Positions 5,816 through 6,905 of a DNA stretch of 6,905 nucleotides are shown one piece after another. Origin of the DNA: Ktedonobacteraceae bacterium (GTDB lineage: Bacteria; Chloroflexota; Ktedonobacteria; Ktedonobacterales; Ktedonobacteraceae); the NCBI GenBank assembly GCA_017354095.1, contig JAFMRP010000253.1:1-6905 (forward strand), written 5' to 3'. The notes under the pieces are model-generated. The model ran no database searches, had not been told where the DNA came from, and saw nothing but the letters and a program-made list of their open reading frames with translations. Position 1 is the first letter of the stretch. Each line of letters opens with the position of its first letter. Both the position numbers and the translations under genes were made by a program.

Positions 5816-5900
5816 GTCGATATGCCCGCTTCCACGGGCGCTCCTGGTCAATTTGAAATACCATCCCTATAACATGTAAGGGTTTCTTCATTGGTTTCAT
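5781..5900 (-). CDS. Possible small protein of 39 aa, unknown function
   Basis: Reads MKPMKKPLHVIGMVFQIDQE and ends RLIVPCL. It is a basic peptide with no membrane segment, signal peptide or cysteine motif, and I do not recognise it. Support comes from its context. AAAGGAGG, a near-perfect Shine-Dalgarno (5905-5912), stands four bases before ATG 5898-5900, and a consensus minus-strand promoter lies 95 bases further up. The stop, TGA at 5781-5783, is followed by the structured element and the shared terminator. The open frame extends upstream to 5981 without a further ribosome binding site. The four-base spacing is short. The coding sequence holds stems such as GCCCG/CGGGC, so it could be part of a noncoding RNA. 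A second ATG lies three codons in. Confidence 0.4.
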   Translation of the reverse strand: MKPMKKPLHVIGMVFQIDQERPWKRAYRPSPERLIVPCL

Positions 5901-5987
5901 AAGGCCTCCTTTCGGTTTACCTATGCAAGGCCTTGAGCCAAGTGCCAGGGTCTCTTTCCTCCCTGGAATGTTCTCCCTCACGGGGAA
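5901..5987 (-). promoter_or_regulatory. Hairpin-rich leader of the minus-strand unit, possible translational control
   Basis: On the minus strand three hairpins follow the promoter: GTTCCCC-GTGA-GGGAGAAC with one mismatch, CCAGGG/CCCTGG around AGGAAAGAGA, and AAGGCCT/AGGCCTT around a 20-nt loop. The last stem takes in the 3' end of the Shine-Dalgarno and the spacer before ATG 5900. It could therefore restrict ribosome entry. The outline suggests a cis-regulator, but it fits no riboswitch class I know. Confidence 0.35.
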
Positions 5988-5994
5988 CGCTAGT

Positions 5995-6023
5995 AATATA
6001 ACATATCTTTCTAGCTATGTCAA
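5995..6023 (-). promoter_or_regulatory. Consensus sigma-70-type promoter, minus strand
   Basis: On the minus strand TTGACA (6018-6023), a 17-nt spacer (6001-6017) and TATATT (5995-6000). The -35 box is perfect, the -10 box has one mismatch and the spacing is ideal. The flanking DNA is AT-rich. Transcription would start near 5988 and run towards 5557. Confidence 0.7.
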
Positions 6024-6071
6024 TGCTATGAGGGCTTTGTAGTGGAAATTTTTAGTCGATGAGATTAAGTA

Positions 6072-6077
6072 TATAAT
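6072..6077 (+). promoter_or_regulatory. Possible plus-strand -10 box (TATAAT) in AT-rich spacer
   Basis: A perfect TATAAT sits in an AT-rich stretch (6043-6097), but the hexamer 17 bases upstream (TTTTTA) is a poor -35. If used, it would give a leader of about 280 nt for the cupredoxin gene, including the hairpins at 6147-6228. The inverted repeat TATTAA/TTAATA (6079-6084 with 6090-6095) lies just downstream and could bind a regulator. Confidence 0.3.
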
Positions 6078-6146
6078 ATATTAAATCTATTAATAATTGC
6101 GATCGTGTGAGCGTGAGGGACACAGCCGGGCTACCGGGCTGGCCGT

Positions 6147-6228
6147 ATCGGAATATCAGGTATTCACCTCATAGAATATCCTGTAATTGCCCGATTTCAC
6201 GTCCATGGATATATCGCTATCCTATGGA
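6147..6228 (+). promoter_or_regulatory. Two-hairpin structured region upstream of the cupredoxin gene
   Basis: The first hairpin is CAGGTATTC/GAATA-t-CCTG (6157-6165 with 6174-6183), closed further out by ATCGG/CCGAT (6147-6151 with 6191-6195). The second is TCCATGGATA/TATCC-t-ATGGA (6202-6211 with 6218-6228). Each has one bulged T on the 3' arm. After them comes a tandem GCTGGCTAAC/GCTGGCTGAAC at about 6234-6254. If transcribed with the downstream gene they would form a folded leader. The frame 6107-6340 across this region has no ribosome binding site and is not regarded as a gene. Confidence 0.35.
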
Positions 6229-6362
6229 AGGAAGCTGGCTAACGCTGGCTGAACTGGTCTGTTCTCTTTGGGTCGCCTTTATGCTGAACTTATGCAGTCG
6301 CGATCAAAGCCTTGAATTCGTGGATACAGGAGAGGAATGACCAGGAGAAAGGTTTGATCAAC

Positions 6363-6818
6363 ATGTATAAGATGTCACGAGTATTGAAGTTGTGTATGCT
6401 GGCGCTGACCGTGCTGGCGTTTGGCAGTATTATCCTGGCGGCATGTGCTCGTCCAGGCAGTACGTCTCAGGCTCCTGCAGGTGGATCGCCGCCTGCGGCA
6501 AGCGGTGGTAATAGCGGTAACAGTGAGGCCAGCGTGTCTATGAACGCGACGAATTTCACTGAGAAGAGCGTTACGGTCAGCAAAGGCTCAAGCCTGTCGC
6601 TGGTCAACAGTTCATCGGTGATCCATATTATCTCCAACGGAACGTGGGAGAACGGCACCACTCCCAAGCCTGGTGCCGAGCCTGGCGCTCCTAAAGTGAG
6701 TAATATGACCGTTGCTACTGGCCAGACCGAGAAGGTTGGACCGTTTACCACGGCTGGCACGTTCCAGCTGCTTTGTACAGTACACCCAGGAATGAATCTG
6801 ACAGTGATCGTGAAGTAG
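6363..6818 (+). CDS. Cupredoxin (blue copper) lipoprotein
   Basis: Small secreted type 1 copper protein, 151 aa, anchored by lipid outside the membrane and probably an electron carrier or copper-binding protein. Residues 1-27 form a lipoprotein signal: a basic start (MYKMSRVLK), a hydrophobic core and the lipobox LAAC with Cys28. A Ser/Gly/Pro/Ala-rich linker (about 30-56) follows. The cupredoxin fold (about 57-151) has the copper ligands His88 (in VIHIISNG) and the C-terminal CxxHxxM set Cys138, His141, Met144 in LLCTVHPGM, as in plastocyanin-like and halocyanin-like proteins. The ligand set is complete. Start: ATG 6363 follows AGGAGAAAGG (6343-6352) by ten bases. ATG 6372 is an alternative, and the upstream in-frame TTG at 6312 would spoil the signal peptide. 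It is monocistronic in view. Its redox partner is not encoded here. Confidence 0.9.
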   Translation: MYKMSRVLKLCMLALTVLAFGSIILAACARPGSTSQAPAGGSPPAASGGNSGNSEASVSMNATNFTEKSVTVSKGSSLSLVNSSSVIHIISNGTWENGTTPKPGAEPGAPKVSNMTVATGQTEKVGPFTTAGTFQLLCTVHPGMNLTVIVK

Positions 6819-6831
6819 GGTATCATGAGAT

Positions 6832-6849
6832 ACAAGAGGGTCCTCTTGT
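6832..6849 (+). terminator. Possible weak terminator hairpin after the cupredoxin gene
   Basis: ACAAGAG-GGTC-CTCTTGT, a 7-bp stem with a 4-nt loop, 14 bases after the stop. Only two T residues follow directly, so its role as an intrinsic terminator is uncertain. Confidence 0.35.
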
Positions 6850-6850
6850 T

Positions 6851-6901
6851 CCGCTCGGCAACGCTGCTGGCGCAGCTACGGCTACGCCGTCAGCCGAGCG
6901 G
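6851..6901. repeat. Palindromic element with nested hairpins at the window end
   Basis: CCGCTCGGC (6851-6859) pairs with GCCGAGCGG (6893-6901). Between them are GCTGC-TGGC-GCAGC (6863-6876) and ACGGC-TAC-GCCGT (6878-6890). The whole can fold as a three-way junction. It resembles a REP-type or element-end palindrome, or GC-rich DNA of a following gene. The window stops four bases later. Confidence 0.45.
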
Positions 6902-6905
6902 AGCG

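Noticed and set aside
5392..5856. 154-codon frame overlapping the end of the membrane protein gene
   Set aside because: Out of frame with a clear gene and passes through a strong terminator.
6107..6340. 77-codon frame upstream of the cupredoxin gene
   Set aside because: No ribosome binding site. It covers the two hairpins, and its protein has no recognisable features.
1..6905. CRISPR array or Cas genes beside the IscB
   Set aside because: No spaced direct repeats of CRISPR length are seen. IscB uses its own RNA and is not a CRISPR effector.

Overview
The window looks like a chromosomal segment of a Chloroflexota bacterium, probably of the Ktedonobacteria type. This is inferred from the style of the proteins: a LepA, an IscB with an upstream structured RNA, an ECF sigma factor paired with a membrane DUF5667-type protein, and a blue-copper lipoprotein. 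No rRNA is present to confirm it. All confident protein genes are on the + strand.

Layout. (1) 1-1622: the 3' 90% of lepA (elongation factor 4), cut by the window start and otherwise intact. (2) About 1645-3318: a compact IscB element. It consists of a hairpin-rich region of about 270 nt (predicted omega RNA/HEARO RNA), an intact 436-residue IscB nuclease with RuvC and HNH motifs, and a strong right-end hairpin. No transposase is present. A 10-base sequence, GCCTTCCAGT, occurs just before the left hairpin (1635-1644) and just after the right hairpin (3309-3318). Removing the element would restore one hairpin directly behind lepA. The predicted guide is therefore the lepA 3' flank. (3) 3319-3810: noncoding DNA with inverted repeats and a good sigma-70-type promoter (3636-3664). 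(4) 3811-5546: an ECF-like sigma factor and, overlapping by ATGA, a single-pass membrane protein that is a likely anti-sigma or sensor partner. The pair ends at a 17-bp bidirectional terminator (5557-5607). (5) 5608-6023: a probable minus-strand transcription unit. It has a consensus promoter (TTGACA, 17 nt, TATATT), a hairpin-rich leader, a strong Shine-Dalgarno before a 39-codon ORF, a possible three-way-junction RNA with competing pairings, and the shared terminator. I do not recognise it. (6) 6024-6362: AT-rich intergenic DNA followed by two well-formed hairpins. (7) 6363-6818: a secreted cupredoxin lipoprotein, followed by palindromic DNA cut by the window end.

How the parts relate. The IscB element is a guest in the lepA 3' flank. 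By the established behaviour of the family, its RNA would direct the nuclease to the uninterrupted version of the same locus, which would favour retention of the element. The sigma/membrane pair forms a translationally coupled signalling unit. The cupredoxin is an independent extracytoplasmic electron-transfer or copper-binding protein. The least explained part is the minus-strand unit between the sigma operon and the cupredoxin gene.
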